64,000 nt of DNA from Lineus longissimus (GCF_910592395.1 NC_088318.1:7092756-7156755), one strand, 5' to 3'; counted from the stretch's first letter, positions 21,430 through 34,460 are shown. Numbers and translations are program-made. Notes: generated from the letters alone by a model not told the origin.

Positions 21430-23757
21430 ATGGTGCGGAAAAGTGATCATCCCTCAACTTCTAAGTATAAACAACAATCCAATATGGCGGACGCTAGTAT
21501 AGAAGATGCGGCTGTAAACGATTTGCCGGACGGCACGCTAGAACTAAATGAGGACATGTCTCCCTTTGATGTTCTGCAGATCTCTCCCAAGGCAAATAGG
21601 CAACAGATTCGTGCCGCGTACTGCAAGTTAGCAAAACTTTACCACCCTGATAAAGCGCCTGAAAATCAATTCACCGCGGCGACGAAAAACTTCTCAATTC
21701 TAAACAATGCATACGTGCAACTACTCACCACAAAACTTGAATGTGATATTGAACAACCGGACTCTACAATAGAGGTGAAGGAGAATACGAACTGCTTTGA
21801 TTCAGGATAACACTGTGCAATCATGGCTAAACTTATGTACCTCCGTCTACGGTCCTCCAGTGAATAGGGGCAACAACGGACACCAGTTTTCGGCGAGATT
21901 CTCGAAACCCCTAACAGTACCGGGCTCCAATAACACCAAATCCACAGCCAGTGAGGACCACCTCGGGTCTATATCGGTAACAGTGTATGATTCAAAGGAA
22001 CCAAAGCTAAACATTCAAGGTAACTCGTACCTATTATGGTTTACGGATGACTTGCCCGTGCTGAAAAGACACCTGAATGAGGAAATATCGATCCTCCCCT
22101 CGCAGACCGCGGATGTGACCATTGCCATAGCAGGTGATGAGCTCTGTGGCCAGGACAAAGTTGTAGCAGGAACCAGTGCCATCGTCTCTAGTGAAATTAC
22201 GAATATAAACAATTCTGCAGGGGGCACCACCCTTGAAACTGGGACCCCGAGCCTATTGCCTGGGACTGCTCCTGTTTCTTGCGCCAATACGAATGGGGAC
22301 GCCTCTGTCTACTCAATCCCGAACGGCCCGCCAGATCCTTCGGTTTTGCCCAATCCGAGTAAGGAGCTACTCACAATTCTCAAACGCATGGACACGTTGG
22401 AGAGCCAGATTGTCATGTTCTAAACCATTCAGCCAGTCAATCCCTCCAGGAAAAAGATGCTTCACTCTCAAGGGCCTTAAGTGAAGCAAATAATAAAATC
22501 AAACTCCAGCAATCCGCATTGACAAAATTCGAAAAGCAAGAAAAGCAAATGCTTATATCCCCGTCAGCGGACGCGCAAATACTAAAACTGAAATCCGAGG
22601 TCTCTATTTTAAAAGCTGAAAAATCGAGTCTTGTTAATGAAAACGTGCGATTATCAGCTCAATCCAAAAACAATCTCCAGAGCCTACAACTTGCTCTTTC
22701 CTCAGTAGATTCAATCTGCGCAGATCTAAACCTAGCGAAACAAGAATCTCAGCCGAAGGATGAAGTGATCCAATCGAAAGCGATCATAGTCAATCAGAAT
22801 GACGAGGAGATTAAGGCATGTGCTGCAAACCTTGAGGCCGCCCAGTCTCACATACAGGAGCTGCTCAATCAAATTGAACAGCGTAGCGGACAAAACTCTG
22901 ACGAGAAGTTCCAGCGTGTGTCCTCGAAAAAACCAAAGCAAGCCACCAAGAATCCGGCCTGGCAGGAAAAAGACGACCACCAAAGAGAGACGAAAGCGCC
23001 CACCTCGACGAAAGATCTTGCCCCACCCTCTGACAAGGTGCCCAACGAAATGTCTAACTCATTGCAGTCAGCTCACCTTGTCGTTACCGACTCACTTGGT
23101 AAAAACTTGGACTATAGGCGTCTTCGAGTCGACAGATCCGGTGTATTCCTGTGCTCTCTCCCAGGTGCTAAAATTGAGGACATTACAAAATTCTTTCAGA
23201 ACGATCCAGCTTGCAAAGGTACTTTCAGGTCAGTTTCCATCCTGATAGGGACAAACAACATTGGTGTTGGTGACAGTGTCGATGTAATGCACCATAAATA
23301 TGAAACTTTGGTGAAAACGGTGATGGCCTTGCACCCTGACTCTGCTCTCCACATGATTGAACTACCGACCAGGAGAGACAATAGGGATTTAGACGAAATG
23401 ATTCCGGGAGCAAACGACGCTCTTCATGATGTATGTGATAAATCTGATATCCACTTCGTACCGAACGAAGTTGTCAACAAAAGATCATCTTTCAACTTCG
23501 GGGACCGTTTTGTGGGTCTCCACCTGTCTCCGGTGGGAACTGCATCCCTGGCCTCTTCCATCAAAAAGACTCTTCGTTTCTATTCAAATGACGAACAACC
23601 AACTTCTTTTCGTTCGGACAACAGCGTCGATAAAAATGTGTGGGGGACCCCAAAGAAGAGGCTCTCCCTCCCCCCCTCTTCAAGCATGAACACTAGTAAT
23701 GTCAATGACATTGAAAAACTGATTGACCTGTTCGCAAGGGTTGTGCGCAGGCAGTAA
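21430..23757 (+). pseudogene. LINE ORF1: J-domain, coiled coil and SGNH esterase
   Basis: Read as frame 1, then 2 (21797-22423), then 1 again (about 22414-23757), so two compensating one-base shifts sit in one ~775-codon ORF. Residues ~44-99 form a DnaJ-type J-domain: SPFDVLQISPKANRQQIRAA, then KLAKLYHPDKAP with the HPD motif at 72-74. A middle region follows (VYDSKEPKLNIQGNSYLLWF). Heptad-rich sequence from about 22440 to 22890 is a likely coiled coil. Next comes a lysine-rich linker, then an SGNH/GDSL-like esterase: VVTDSLGKNLD (block I; GDS has become TDS), ILIGTNNIG (block III) and HLSPVGT (block V His). Coiled coil plus esterase is known in CR1/L2-type ORF1 proteins; a J-domain in front is, to my knowledge, not standard. 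The start ATG has no upstream in-frame coding. Confidence 0.78.
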
Positions 23758-24095
23758 ATATGACAAATAATGTCTATGACATTGAAAAACTGATTATCTT
23801 GCTCATGATTCACAAGGGATATGCGCAAGCAGTAACTACAATAACTGCATATAATAACTGTTTTGAAAGTATGCACAGATCATAAGTTAGTATCTTTACT
23901 TCTTGACTAGTCACATAGCACTGCCTGACTCGGGATTGTCTACTTCAATATCTCTTAGTCATCTTTCATTCTTTTTAATATTGGTGAGAGTGATATCTTT
24001 TCACTGTATCAACAAAAGAATACCTGACTCTCTACTGTTATGTATATACTGCTTAAGCTCATTATTAAAGCCAACTCAAAATAGTTGCATGAGCC

Positions 24096-27000
24096 ATGGA
24101 TAAAGCGGGTAAAAATAAGTCGCTTATTATTGGCCACTGGAATATTGAAGGCTTGACGTCGAAAACGCTGGGCTCGAAACTTCAAGATCCAACTTTCCGA
24201 ACTGAAACTGAAGGAGTTGACTTGATATGCCTGACTGAAACGCACGCTACTGAGAAAAATTATATTTTCTTGGATGGATATCATACTTTCCAATCCAATA
24301 GAATAAAACATCATAAAGCTAAAAAAGGCTCTGGGGGTGTTGCTATCCTTGTAAAAGATTATTTGAAAAAATATAACACTCTCTCACCCAGCAAATCAAA
24401 TGATATAGTATGGTTAATTCTTGACAAAAAATGTACCAATTATGAATTCAATGTGTCAATTTGTAATGTGTATGTAAGCCCAAGAACTCTACCTATTCAG
24501 TCAGGAATGCTTTACAAACATGGGAGATTTTAGAAGCTGAAACTGAATTGCATAATCAGAATGGTAGGGTAGTTATATTAGGGGATATGAACACCAGAAC
24601 AGGGACACTGGATGACTTTATTCAAAATGATGACAATATTTATACTCCAGTCCCTCAAAATTATAACATAGATGATATACGTTTCCAATCTGAGCGTCAG
24701 AATAATGACAAAACAGTCTCACCGAAGAACTATGTTGAAACATTTCTTGATATCTGTTCATCTTCGGGGTTAAGGATCCTGAATGGTAGAACCCTAGGGG
24801 ATACTGGTGGTAAATTCACATGCCATAAATATAATGGTAGTGGCGTGGTAGACTATGCAGTGGTAAATTCAGCTTTACTGCCTTGTGTTCAGTATTTTAA
24901 GATACACAACTCTTTTGAGGCTATCTCTGATCATTGTATGATTTCAATGGGTTTAGAAATACCTGCAAACCTACCCCTTAATACCGATCAGGAGGAAAAC
25001 TCTATACCGGTTCCAGATAGTATCAAATGGGACGACTCCTCGGAGTCCCTGTTTATTGAGGAGTTAAAGGGTGCTACTTTTCAAAGTTTTATTTGAGTAA
25101 TTGATGAAACTAACATGTATGAAGCTGATATCAATCAAACTGTTCACGATTTGGAAAGTAATCTAATTAAGGCTGCTGTTAAAGCCGGTAAAGTTGTACA
25201 TATGAATAAAAGATCAACTGCAAAGATTAAAAAATGTCCACCAAATGCAAAGTGGTTTGACAAAGACTTGGCTATTATGAAAAGATCACTTAAAAAATTA
25301 GGTGATGATTTAATACACAATCCTTTTAACAATGATATTCAGGCAAGATTTTTCAGTTACAAGAAACTTTATAAAAAGACTGTCAAGGTTAAAGAACAGT
25401 TTTTTCGGAACTCTCTTGTTACAAAGCTGAAAGATTTATCTGAGTCAAACCCTAAAGGCTATTGGAAAGTAGTGGAGGAGCTAAGAAACTCAAAACAAAC
25501 ATCCTCTCAGCATGGTAGTTCTACAATTTCTATGGTGGAGTGGAAAAATCACTACGAATCTCTTTTGAACTCTCCTCCTGAATCTCCCCAGAAACTGATA
25601 GATGATATAAATAATTTGGAAAAAGAACCTTTTTTCTCTGACCTAGATAATACAATTACGGCAGGTGAAGTTTTGAAGGCCGCCAAATCGCTTAAAAAAG
25701 GTAAAGCGGTGGGTTTGGATCGTATTTCAAATGATATGATAAAAGTTTGTATGCCCTTCTTGGCCAAGGGTTTTGCGAAAATTTTCAATGCAGTTCTACA
25801 AAAGGGTTGTTACCCTGAACGATGGTGCAAAGGGTATATTATAAACATATATAAGGCAGGTAAACGGTCAGATCCTGGTAATTATAGGGGAACCACTATT
25901 AATAATTGTTTGGGTAAGCTTTTCAGCAATATTCTTAACAATAGACTGGAAGCCTTTGTTGAAAAAAATAAAACCCTAACCCCAGCCCAGCTGGGCTTCA
26001 AGAAGGGAGCAAGAACCTCTGACCACCTCTTCACCATCAGCACTCTTGTCGATAAATATATAAAAAAGGGCAAGGCCCCCCTTTTCATCTGCTTCGTCGA
26101 TTTCCGTAAAGCTTATGATAGTGTGTGGCATAATGGTCTTTTTTTCAAACTCCTTAAATATAATATTCGTGGTAATTTTTATAAGATTATTAAGAGAATG
26201 TACCTTCAGAGTACTGCTTGTGTTCGTTCAAATGGCCGCCAGAGTCCTGTTTTCAAATGTACAAATGGGGTCAAACAAGGGGACACTTTGAGCCCCCTCC
26301 TGTTTAATCTCTTTATAAACGACCTTCCAACCAATTTGTCCCAAGATCTAAATGCCAATGATCATATACCTAACTTGAATGGTCGGTACATAGACCACTT
26401 GTTATATGCAGACGACCAAATCATTTTATCTAAAACAACAAAGGGACTTTTCTGTAAGACTTGGAATTTGGAAATTAATGTTAAGAAGACGAAGGTTATG
26501 AAAATAAGTGGTAACGGGCATATATGCAAGGAGTCTTTCTTTTTCTAAGGTATTATTCTAGAATCTTGTAATTCATATAAATATTTCGGGGTTGTTCTGA
26601 GTTCATCAGGGTCTTTTACAAATGCAAAAATTAACGCCGCGTGTAAGGCCAAGAAGGCTCTTTTTAGTCTTCGCTCCTGTTTACGAAATACAGGAATCAA
26701 TCCAAAAAGTGGATTAAATTTATTTGATAAACTTATTTTACCCATTTGTACATATGGGGGTGAAATTTGGTCTGCTGAAGATTTAAGGATGCGTAAATTC
26801 ATTGAACATGTAAATATTAGTTTTGGTAAATTTCTTCTTGGAGTAAATAAAAAAGCTGGTCACATTCCCACGATGAGTGAACTCGGGAGATTCCCTATCG
26901 GTATTGCTGTCATATGTCAAATTTTCAATTATTATACCCACTTAAACAAAACTGACAATCCTGTTCTGATGCTTTGATAGAATCAAAACATTTAGACTCA

Positions 27001-27585
27001 AACGGTTCCTACTCATGGTATACATTCTATAGAGAACTGTCTAAGAAAATCAATATGGCTATATGTAAAGCTGATAACTATACGACTAACTCCATCAAGA
27101 AACATATTAAAGAACGATATTTATCTTTTTGGTACGAAAACTTTTATCTAAAATACAGAGACTGTAACGAGGGAAAATTCTGTACATATGTCTCTTTTAA
27201 AAATAGATTCGTTTATGAAAATTATCTTGACGATGTCCATAACAGGGATCATAGAACCGCTCTCACTAAACTCCGCATTAGTAATCATTGTCTTTTAATT
27301 GAAAAGGGTCGTCACTGTCGTCCCATCATACCAAGGGACGAACGCTGGTGCCCTCACTGTTCTATTCAGGGAAATAAGGAGATTGAAGACGAAATGCATT
27401 TCCTTTGCTCATGTCCCTTTTTCTCTAGTCTCTGTGACAAATATCTTAACTTGAAAAGAATTGGATTAAAAAGTGAGCTCCAAAATAAAGATTTTTTGTT
27501 CTACCTTTTCACAGCTGAAAAAAATGTAGCCAGCCTCACTGGCAAATTTTTCTTCCTTGCTTACCAAATAAGGAAAACGGTATAG
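24096..27585 (+). pseudogene. LINE ORF2: endonuclease and reverse transcriptase, broken
   Basis: About 1160 codons. The AP-like endonuclease has GHWNIEGL, CLTETHA, VILGDMNTRTG and ISDHCMIS. The reverse transcriptase has GKAVGLDRISNDMIKVC, FVDFRKAYDSVWHNGLF, GVKQGDTLSPLLFNLFINDL and LLYADDQIILS. A C-terminal Cys/His motif (WCPHCSIQG...EMHFLCSCP) follows. Lesions: a frameshift near 24500, TGA at 25094-25096, TAA at 26546-26548, a frameshift near 26975, and an apparent short deletion after the YADD motif, where the usual spacer before the WNLEINVKKTK motif is missing. ORF2 starts 340 bp downstream of ORF1. Confidence 0.9.
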
Positions 27586-27806
27586 CTCATCATGTATTAT
27601 ATTATAACCTTGAAGGTCAACACTGCTGAATACTATATTATATACCTCATTTATGATCACCGATCTTCTTCCACTCTTAAGTAATCTAAGTATTATTTGA
27701 CTACTTTAATTACTTAGTGCTCTCTTTCTTCTTACATTCTTTCTGCACTGCACTTATGTTTATTGTACTTTCATCTTATGTAAAATGTAAATTTTTATAC
27801 GGATTC

Positions 27807-27841
27807 AATAAACGATTTGTAATTTGTAATTTGTAATTTGT
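27807..27841 (+). terminator. LINE polyadenylation signal and 3' tail repeats
   Basis: AATAAA at 27807-27812 is followed by GATTTGTA and then AATTTGTAATTTGTAATTTG. Short tail repeats like these are usual at the 3' ends of CR1-group and related LINEs. Confidence 0.8.
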
Positions 27842-28473
27842 GACCCGGCATAGCAAAATGAGTCGGAAATCGCACACGTGTTCCGACTTACAATGGTTTT
27901 TTATGTCAGTAGGCCCCCTAGGGCGAAATTTTCGAAACTGACATTTCCTCATTAAAAGCTACATGAGTACATATTTCATCGATTAAAAGATTCGTTTTCA
28001 TGAAATAAACATTCTTTGTGCATCAAAATAGCCTTTTGTAAAAGATAATCCAATCAGGATGTCATTAATTATCTTAAAACAATGCAAAAGTATCGCTCAT
28101 TTACCTGCCTTTTTCAGAAATATCAAGGCGGGGAATCCCCAACATACGGGTATCAGAGTAAAAGCTGCGCCCCCACTTTCTATTTGCAGTACTCATTTAA
28201 ATAATCACGTCATTATGAGCTAAAAATAGACCACGGAATCCTCATGATTTTCATAAACAATTCCCGTTGTTGGCATGCTGGAGTTCATGACCCTAAAATC
28301 CATGCCTCTGATTGGTCAATAGCGTCAAGCCCAGTGCACTGTGGGATACCACCAAGATGGCTGCGCCCATGACTGCAAAACACGCTGTATAAAATCACTT
28401 CAGAAGCATTGATTTTTCTACGGATTGCGAAATAACTATCGATCAATTTTTGATTTACATTCTTCAGAACATT
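27842..28473. other. Non-coding stretch with a YY1-like start context
   Basis: No gene recognised. AAGATGGCTGCGCC (28354-28367) repeats the string around the piggyBac start codon, and here also opens a short frame (MAAPMTAKHAV then stop). This may be the promoter region of the degenerate gene downstream. Confidence 0.35.
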
Positions 28474-28540
28474 AAGTGTCAGTCCATGATACCACCATGC
28501 AGGATCATGCAAATGGTGGCAAGGTGGGGGGTCAACAGAT
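28474..28540 (+). repeat. Shared promoter-proximal module, copy 1
   Basis: AAGTGTCAGTCCATGATACC followed by ACCATGCAGG...GGTGGCAAGGTGGGGGGTCAAC. The same sequence, with about 80% identity by eye, occurs at 56901-56970 (+) and in inverse orientation at 34351-34403. Each copy lies upstream of a transposase-like gene. Confidence 0.75.
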
Positions 28541-30170
28541 CCAGTTGTAATTTCTACCACAGACCTGTCCTAGGGTACTATGAAGGCTGGTGGATTGGTT
28601 TCGAAAATAACCCCACAGTTTTGGGGTACGGCTGTTAACCATTTCCTACTCATTTTCCTTTTAAAAAAACATGCATTATCCCTCAAAATAGGCTAAGTCT
28701 TTTGTCAATTTTCGTGCATCAAACAGAATTATCACTAAACACCGCCTATTGAAATTGAAAGTACATGATCTGAGCTACCTTTTCATGCCTTTTGTTTTGC
28801 CCCAGGTACATTTTAATGACAGGTACAATACGTCCCAAAAACAATGCAATCTGAAATTTCAGTAAAAAGGCAATTTTAACTCTCCTTTAGCTCCAACACT
28901 GCAGTTTTTTAGGTGATGCCACTTCCAGGTAAGGGAGTCAGAATGCTGTTTTCTAATTTGCAAAAGAAAAAAATCCGGCCGCCCTTACGGTTTTCCGGTG
29001 AGGGGGTCGAGTCGCGCCCTTCTCACTGGTGCCCATTTTTTGCCCATTCCCTCAGAAAACTGACGAAATACACATGCTTTCCAAATAAAATTACATTTTT
29101 AGATGTTAGTGAACCCCCCTCTCCCTTGCCCCTCCGACACACTCCCTCAAACAACCTAGAGGCCTTTATTACCCCTGTGGAGGCTTAGCGGTCTTGGCGG
29201 AAACGATCACCAGCAACGACAACAACAACAACAACAGTTACAGTTACAATGCATTGTGTACATGCACGTGTACATTGTGTGATAGTCAATTGAAAATGGA
29301 ACCTGAAAAATCACAGTTGAAATGTGGATTTGCTGTCATATCCAAGGATATCGAGTACTGACGCTTCATACCCCAATGACAAGAGTGTGATCCCCTTGAA
29401 ACAATGTAAGAAGGACGTGCACTCCCATTTGATGCGTTGGATGTCCTCCAGGAAAGCCAGTCAAGTCAAAAGTGAATGGGAGCTCATAGCACTTCGTGCT
29501 GGCGTGTTTGATATGAGTTCTCCAGTTCTGGACACCACAATATGCCCGAACCACCGATACAAGTTGAGTTTATCATGGAATCAGCAAAGGAGATGCCAGC
29601 AGTAGCACCCACTTCATCAACCCTCTAAAACAAGTCGGAAGCCCAGAAAAGATGGTGGTTCAGTTCATCGAGTGATGTCTCGGGAAATATACATCAAGTG
29701 GGGAGTTTTTGTCCCAGTTGGCTCAGGTAAGGGATCAGTCTCAAAATCACTGAAGTAGAAAAGAAGCAGTAGGCCTGTAATGATACCCACTCTGACTAAA
29801 CCTAACTTTGGTGCAAAACCAACTGAGTGATAACGATTTACCACTTCACTTGTGTTCTTCCTAGAAAGTTGATTGGAGCCTTGGCTTGGTGATCAGGAAG
29901 TCCCAGTTATGATTCCCTGCCAGTGCCACTGGAGGTGATGCTTCACTGCCGTACAAAATCAGCATGGCCGGTCGCATTATCAAAACAAGTCTATCATCAT
30001 CATCATGTCCTCACACTATTATATTGCACATCATATTATCATTACCCCCATAATCTGGTGCCTTTTCAGCTCTGTGTAAAGGATGTGAGGCTAAACATCG
30101 AGTACCTGTGGCAAATGTAGAACGAGAAGTAGAACCAGCACCCATGGATACAGAGGTGAGTTGAATGAAA

Positions 30171-31750
30171 AACAAGAGGCCCAAGGGCCTGGCGCTCAGC
30201 TGAGTTAATATCATTAATATCTTCCCGGTGTTTAGTTCATTATGCATGAAAATGGCATGCTCCATGGTATTTGATATCCTTTTGCGTTCACTACGGTACC
30301 AATGTTTTTGGTTGACATAATTATGCCACTGTTCATTCCTTAATCCTGACCAAAATTCGGGTAAAATCATCGTATGAAAATATTTACCGAAACATGAAGT
30401 TTATGCCATGAATGAGGACACTCATTGTCATAGCCTCGTTTACAAGTACGAAGTATTTTCCCGCGAATATTCAAAACTGTTTGGCTCCTTGCCAGTTAAA
30501 TAACATGTGACTATACACAAAATAGAAAATGTTGATGGAAATTGTAAATCATTTTTTTATCTATCAGGGGAAACAAGCTGATGATGATCAAATAAATCAT
30601 TCATGAGAAATCGTTTTGTTGCTGAAGCTTGCATGACGAAGTTAATGCTAAACCTTTTCTTGTGCTCTACTGCGCCACCGTAGTTTTCTATTTAGACCAG
30701 CGATGACGTCATTTCTGGTGATTCCCTACGTTGTCCAATGAGCGCTTTTTAAAATGTGCCATTTGGTATTGTACAGTATGCAATGTATTTTTTCAGCGCT
30801 GCCAGTTGCCGAACAGAATGCCGTAGCTCCCTCAATTTCCAATCAATTTTTATGGGAGTGACATTATTGTATTGCTTAGAATGTCTACTTTTTACTCATG
30901 AAAGAATCGTAGAACTAAAACTTAATAGGCGAACAGAATCATGCCGATTCACTGCACATACTGTGGGAATTCTCCACTTCAAAATACATCGGCGATGTCA
31001 TCGCGAACAGAGCATGCACTTCCGATATCGTTTTCACAGAAATGTGGCCAAATTTTCAATAACTAATTTCTGAAAGTTAAGACCTTATGACTACCACTGA
31101 AACGAACTAGTGATAATATCGCCTACCAGACTACTTTTTAAGCAGAAAATTGGGTACTTGAGTGTCATTGAGCTCCAGGCGTAAACAACATGCCGCCATT
31201 TTGTCTCCGCTTCGATATTTCGTACGCCGCTTATAATGCACCTTCTCAATTAAAACCAACATAATAAGGCCTTACATCGTTGATTGAATAGGAACACCAC
31301 ACAAAACACAATAAAGTGGGGGTACAATCGATTACGAAGCTGAAGTGAACAGTGATTTATTCCTGGAGCTACTGCTTTTGTTGTGTAGCTGCCATGTTTT
31401 GAGAACTGGCAAATAGGAGACTTCATTGATGGCTGACGTCATCGGGCGGGAATTTGAATCGGCAGAAATAATTAAAAGGCAGGTAGCGCCCTCTCCTGTT
31501 AAAATTTTGAACTTTTTCTCAATAAAATAGATTTTCAAGAATTTTATCTTAATATTAGAGCATATTTCGACTAATTCTGCTGCTCCTAGGCCGGTATAGG
31601 CCAGTTTCCTTCATGCACTCTCGCTCCCAGGAAGTAGGTCGAATGGCGACAAATTTTGTTTTGAAAGTAGAGTTTGACCAGAAGTATCCAGAAATGCAAA
31701 ATTGAAGTCTCTAGGTCTTATGGTTACAAAATGTGCACCATGGGTTTAAC

Positions 31751-31784
<34 letters not shown>

Positions 31785-31866
31785 ATGGATGGATGGATGG
31801 ACAGACGGACGCCACTGAACAACTTATTTGACAAGCTCGGCTGACTTAGTCAGCTGAGCTAAAAAG
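30171..31866 (+). repeat. Hairpin-ended repetitive element (type B)
   Basis: Starts ACAAGAGGCCCAAGGGCCTG followed by GCGCTCAGCTGAG. It ends with a GATG microsatellite, GGACGCC, and a hairpin (AGCTCGGCTGACTTAGTCAGCTGAGCT) followed by AAAAA. The interior, 1.4 kb, has no recognised coding sequence and may include other insertions. It lies within an intron of the degenerate gene at 29296-32135. Class inferred as for the elements at 1-591 and 42682-43855. Confidence 0.72.
31751..31800 (+). repeat. GATG microsatellite
   Basis: About eleven consecutive GGAT/GATG units just before the 3' hairpin of the type B element. Confidence 0.95.
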
Positions 31867-32135
31867 GGGAGAAGATTCGGGGCAAGCCAAAGTGAATATT
31901 GGTTAATTCTGCCTGCAGCGACTGACTTGCATGTAAGAAGGTCACTGATGAGAGAGGAGGGACTAAGCTGAAAACCTTGATGCCATTCTGGCTCCCATCT
32001 CCTTGGCAATGAGGGATTCTAAGCCAAACCTGATTCTCCATCAATATCTTTTTTCAGTCCGCTGTTGCCTCTTCCTCTGTTCAACCAGCCGACGCCTTAG
32101 AAAACCCAGCAGACGGGACAGAAGGGCAAATTTGA

Positions 32136-34350
32136 TGGGTAGTGTTGTTGCAACAGTATCATAAGGACTGCTGGTCAAGCACTCTTGAGCTGGGAGAGAG
32201 AAATGATAAGAGGGTGGAGACAGATTTTCTGAAATGTTGGTCTTTGAGTCATGACTGGGCAGAATTAGCCCAGTGAAAGTTGTCAGCTACACATCAAGAA
32301 TTCTTGATTAAGAATGAAAGGGTACAACTTTATTGGATGTACATTCATCAGGCTTGACCTGAGATTTTCCACGCCATTGATTGCAAATGCATTGTTCGCA
32401 TTCTGCAATACATCTCTCTTTTTCTAAAAGAAATACATGGTGAATTTCCTAAAACTGTTACATGCTGTGTTTTTGTCTCCCTTGACTAACATAACCTGCA
32501 ATATGAAGGACATCCAGATTTGATGTTCTAGTATATCTAGCGGATGGTTCATCAGGTAAAATGCGGGGCTTGGTTAAAAAATGATTTTATAGCGATATCT
32601 TGGGATAAATTTGAACTTTGGCTTTCAGTAAGCAATTGTAAATGCCAAGATAGATTTTTAATGTCAGTATACTTAGTAGCGCTAATGTCAGTTTTGAACA
32701 ACCAAGCCTGCTACTGGAAAGCGGGACTCTCTCCTTATACTATCCTGCACTTGGGCCTGACATGTAGTACCGTAAATGAGGTGTTACTAGTATTGGTCCC
32801 TCCCTAGTAGTGGTTAGTAGTGGTTTGGCTATTGTCTGCAAAATAGCCTTTTTTCTATGTATCATTATATTAGCTTGTAAATAAATCACCCATTTGTAAA
32901 AAAAAAGTGTCCCTGCTTCTTAGGTGGCAGCACTGTCCTCTGCAGACAGGTACAAGTGTAGCATGTGGAAAGTTGTGATCTCTCCTAAGGGACTGGACAG
33001 TACCGTAACTCAGTTCATGAAAAACTTCTCCATTCCAGTACATGTATATGTACAATTTAGCCAATGCTAGAGCAACTCCAGGAGAACATTTCCCGCCAAC
33101 CAAGGAGCTAAAAACTTCCAATAGCAGTACTCTGACGATGCAGCCAACTGCAGGGTTGTCCTCATCAAACAGTAATTACAGTAGGAACTGCACCTTTGGT
33201 CAATTGGCTCCTTAGCAATGGAATGTGTTACTAGTATGTGAAATGAGCACTTCTGCAAGGTTCTTAGGAACAGGATGATCCCTGCATGGGTTGATAAAGA
33301 TGTATTAGTAGGTCATACCACATGCCCTTCAGGTGCCTTAGCCATGGGGGGGGGGGGGGGGGGGGGGGGGTCCAACCCTTACAACATGCTCTGGCAGCAT
33401 GACACAGGCTAATGAATGGGTCAACATTAGCATCCTCACCAACAGGGGGGTTTCTTAAGGTTTTCGGACTGTAAGAAGGCCTACATGTAGCTTATTCAAT
33501 TACGTTGCCATCAGGTAGGCCAAGGCCGAAATGTTATTTGAAATTCAAATCAGCATTTCAGGACCTATGGGGCCCAATTCCCCAAAGGGCTTTCATCAAG
33601 GGCAAATTTGTAGTGATGAGCTTGTTCTTTTTTGGGGGGAAAAATGCAAGTGGAGTTATTTACCGGTAGGCCTACTTAAATAAGTTAAAATAGGTTAGTA
33701 GGCCTAGGCATGGGGGGGGGGGGTGATCATGGTGGTTGACAGTAACTACTAATCCTCATGGCCAGCACCAAGCATAAATTATGTGTTCATTATGCATTTA
33801 TTTTATAATTCATCAAGTGTACACAAGGTGGCAGCACTAGCCAATGAGTGTCATTTTGGTGGAAAATAGCACTTTTTCCTTGGTTTATCCTGGGAAAACA
33901 GTAAAAGCGGCCGGAAATTTTATTTCTGATTTTGAAAGTAGGTATCATTACCTTTATCATGTGCAAGCCACAGCATTCAAAGACCTGCAGTGTTGGAGAT
34001 ATGAGCGTCGATAGAGAGCTCTTCCTAAGCACTGCCCCTAGGTATGCATAATTACTAGGCCTAGCACGACCAAAGTATGAAGTGTTACTCAATGACCTGT
34101 TGCAGAATGGAAGATCTCATCAAATACCTCCATCATACAAAGGGGGAAAATCCAGCTATTTTTTTTAGTCTCTGCAGGAGTGCCCAACATTGACCCAAAA
34201 ATACACAAAAAATAGGGGGAAAAAAGCTAAAACAAGCCCCCTAACTAGGCCTGCCCCTAACTCGGTTGCTAGTGATTTTTGAGAGTCATCAATTGCTGTG
34301 TAATGATGTCTTAGTGGAAGGATCTTGCATACCTAATCTCGTTAAAAACG
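32136..34350. other. Non-coding stretch with long G runs
   Basis: No gene recognised. It contains a 25-base G run (33346-33370) and a 12-base G run (33712-33723). The sequence between is AT-rich without domain-bearing frames. Confidence 0.5.
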
Positions 34351-34403
34351 GTTGACCCCCACCTTGCCACCCTCTGCATGGTGGTATCATGGACTGACAC
34401 TTA
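34351..34403 (-). repeat. Shared promoter-proximal module, inverse copy
   Basis: On the minus strand it reads AAGTGTCAGTCCATGATACC ... GGGTGGCAAGGTGGGGGTCAAC. It ends 58 bp upstream of the first coding bases of the DUF7869-like gene. Confidence 0.75.
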
Positions 34404-34460
34404 AGTAGTGTTGTTATATAGACCGCTGTAACACCATGGCACTTTCTAAGGAACGGAAAG

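Larger units (their letters stand above)
21313..27841 (+). mobile_element. Non-LTR retrotransposon (LINE), nearly full length, degenerate
   Basis: Two coding regions (ORF1 21430-23757 and ORF2 24096-27585) are followed by AATAAA (27807-27812) and a 3' tail of ATTTGTA-type repeats ending at 27841. Endonuclease, reverse transcriptase and a C-terminal cysteine motif are all present, so the element is close to complete. An SGNH esterase and coiled coil in ORF1 are typical of the CR1/L2 group, while the RT motifs (GVKQGDTLSPLLF) differ from the usual GVPQGS of that group; I leave the clade open. Two frameshifts in ORF1 and two frameshifts plus two stops in ORF2 make it inactive. Exact 5' end uncertain. 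Confidence 0.88.
29296..32135 (+). pseudogene. Degenerate copy of the zinc-binding transposase-like gene (copy 1)
   Basis: Exon 1 (29296-29726) starts MEPEKSQLKCGFAVISKDIE, stops at TGA in about 20 codons, and resumes in another frame with CKKDVHSH, EWELIALRAGVFDM, PVLDTTICPNHRY and MSREIYIKWGVFVPVGSG. Exon 2 (30070-30155) encodes LCKGCEAKHRVPVANVE; exon 3 (32058-32135) encodes SAVASSSVQPADALENPADG and stops. Boundaries are clean: CAG|GTAAGG, CTTTTCAG, GAG|GTGAGT, TTTTTTCAG. Each exon aligns with the copy starting at 57698. Several frameshifts and loss of everything downstream make it a pseudogene. A 1.7-kb repeat fills the intron between exons 2 and 3. Confidence 0.78.

Noticed and set aside
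21430-21810. A stand-alone host DnaJ-type gene
   Set aside because: The J-domain frame continues, across a small shift, into the coiled coil and esterase of the LINE ORF1, and ORF2 with the LINE tail follows; it is best read as part of the LINE.
28913-29188. A 91-codon frame between the shared module and the degenerate gene
   Set aside because: Low-complexity Pro/Ser-rich translation that is not conserved at the equivalent place in the copy near 57.3 kb.
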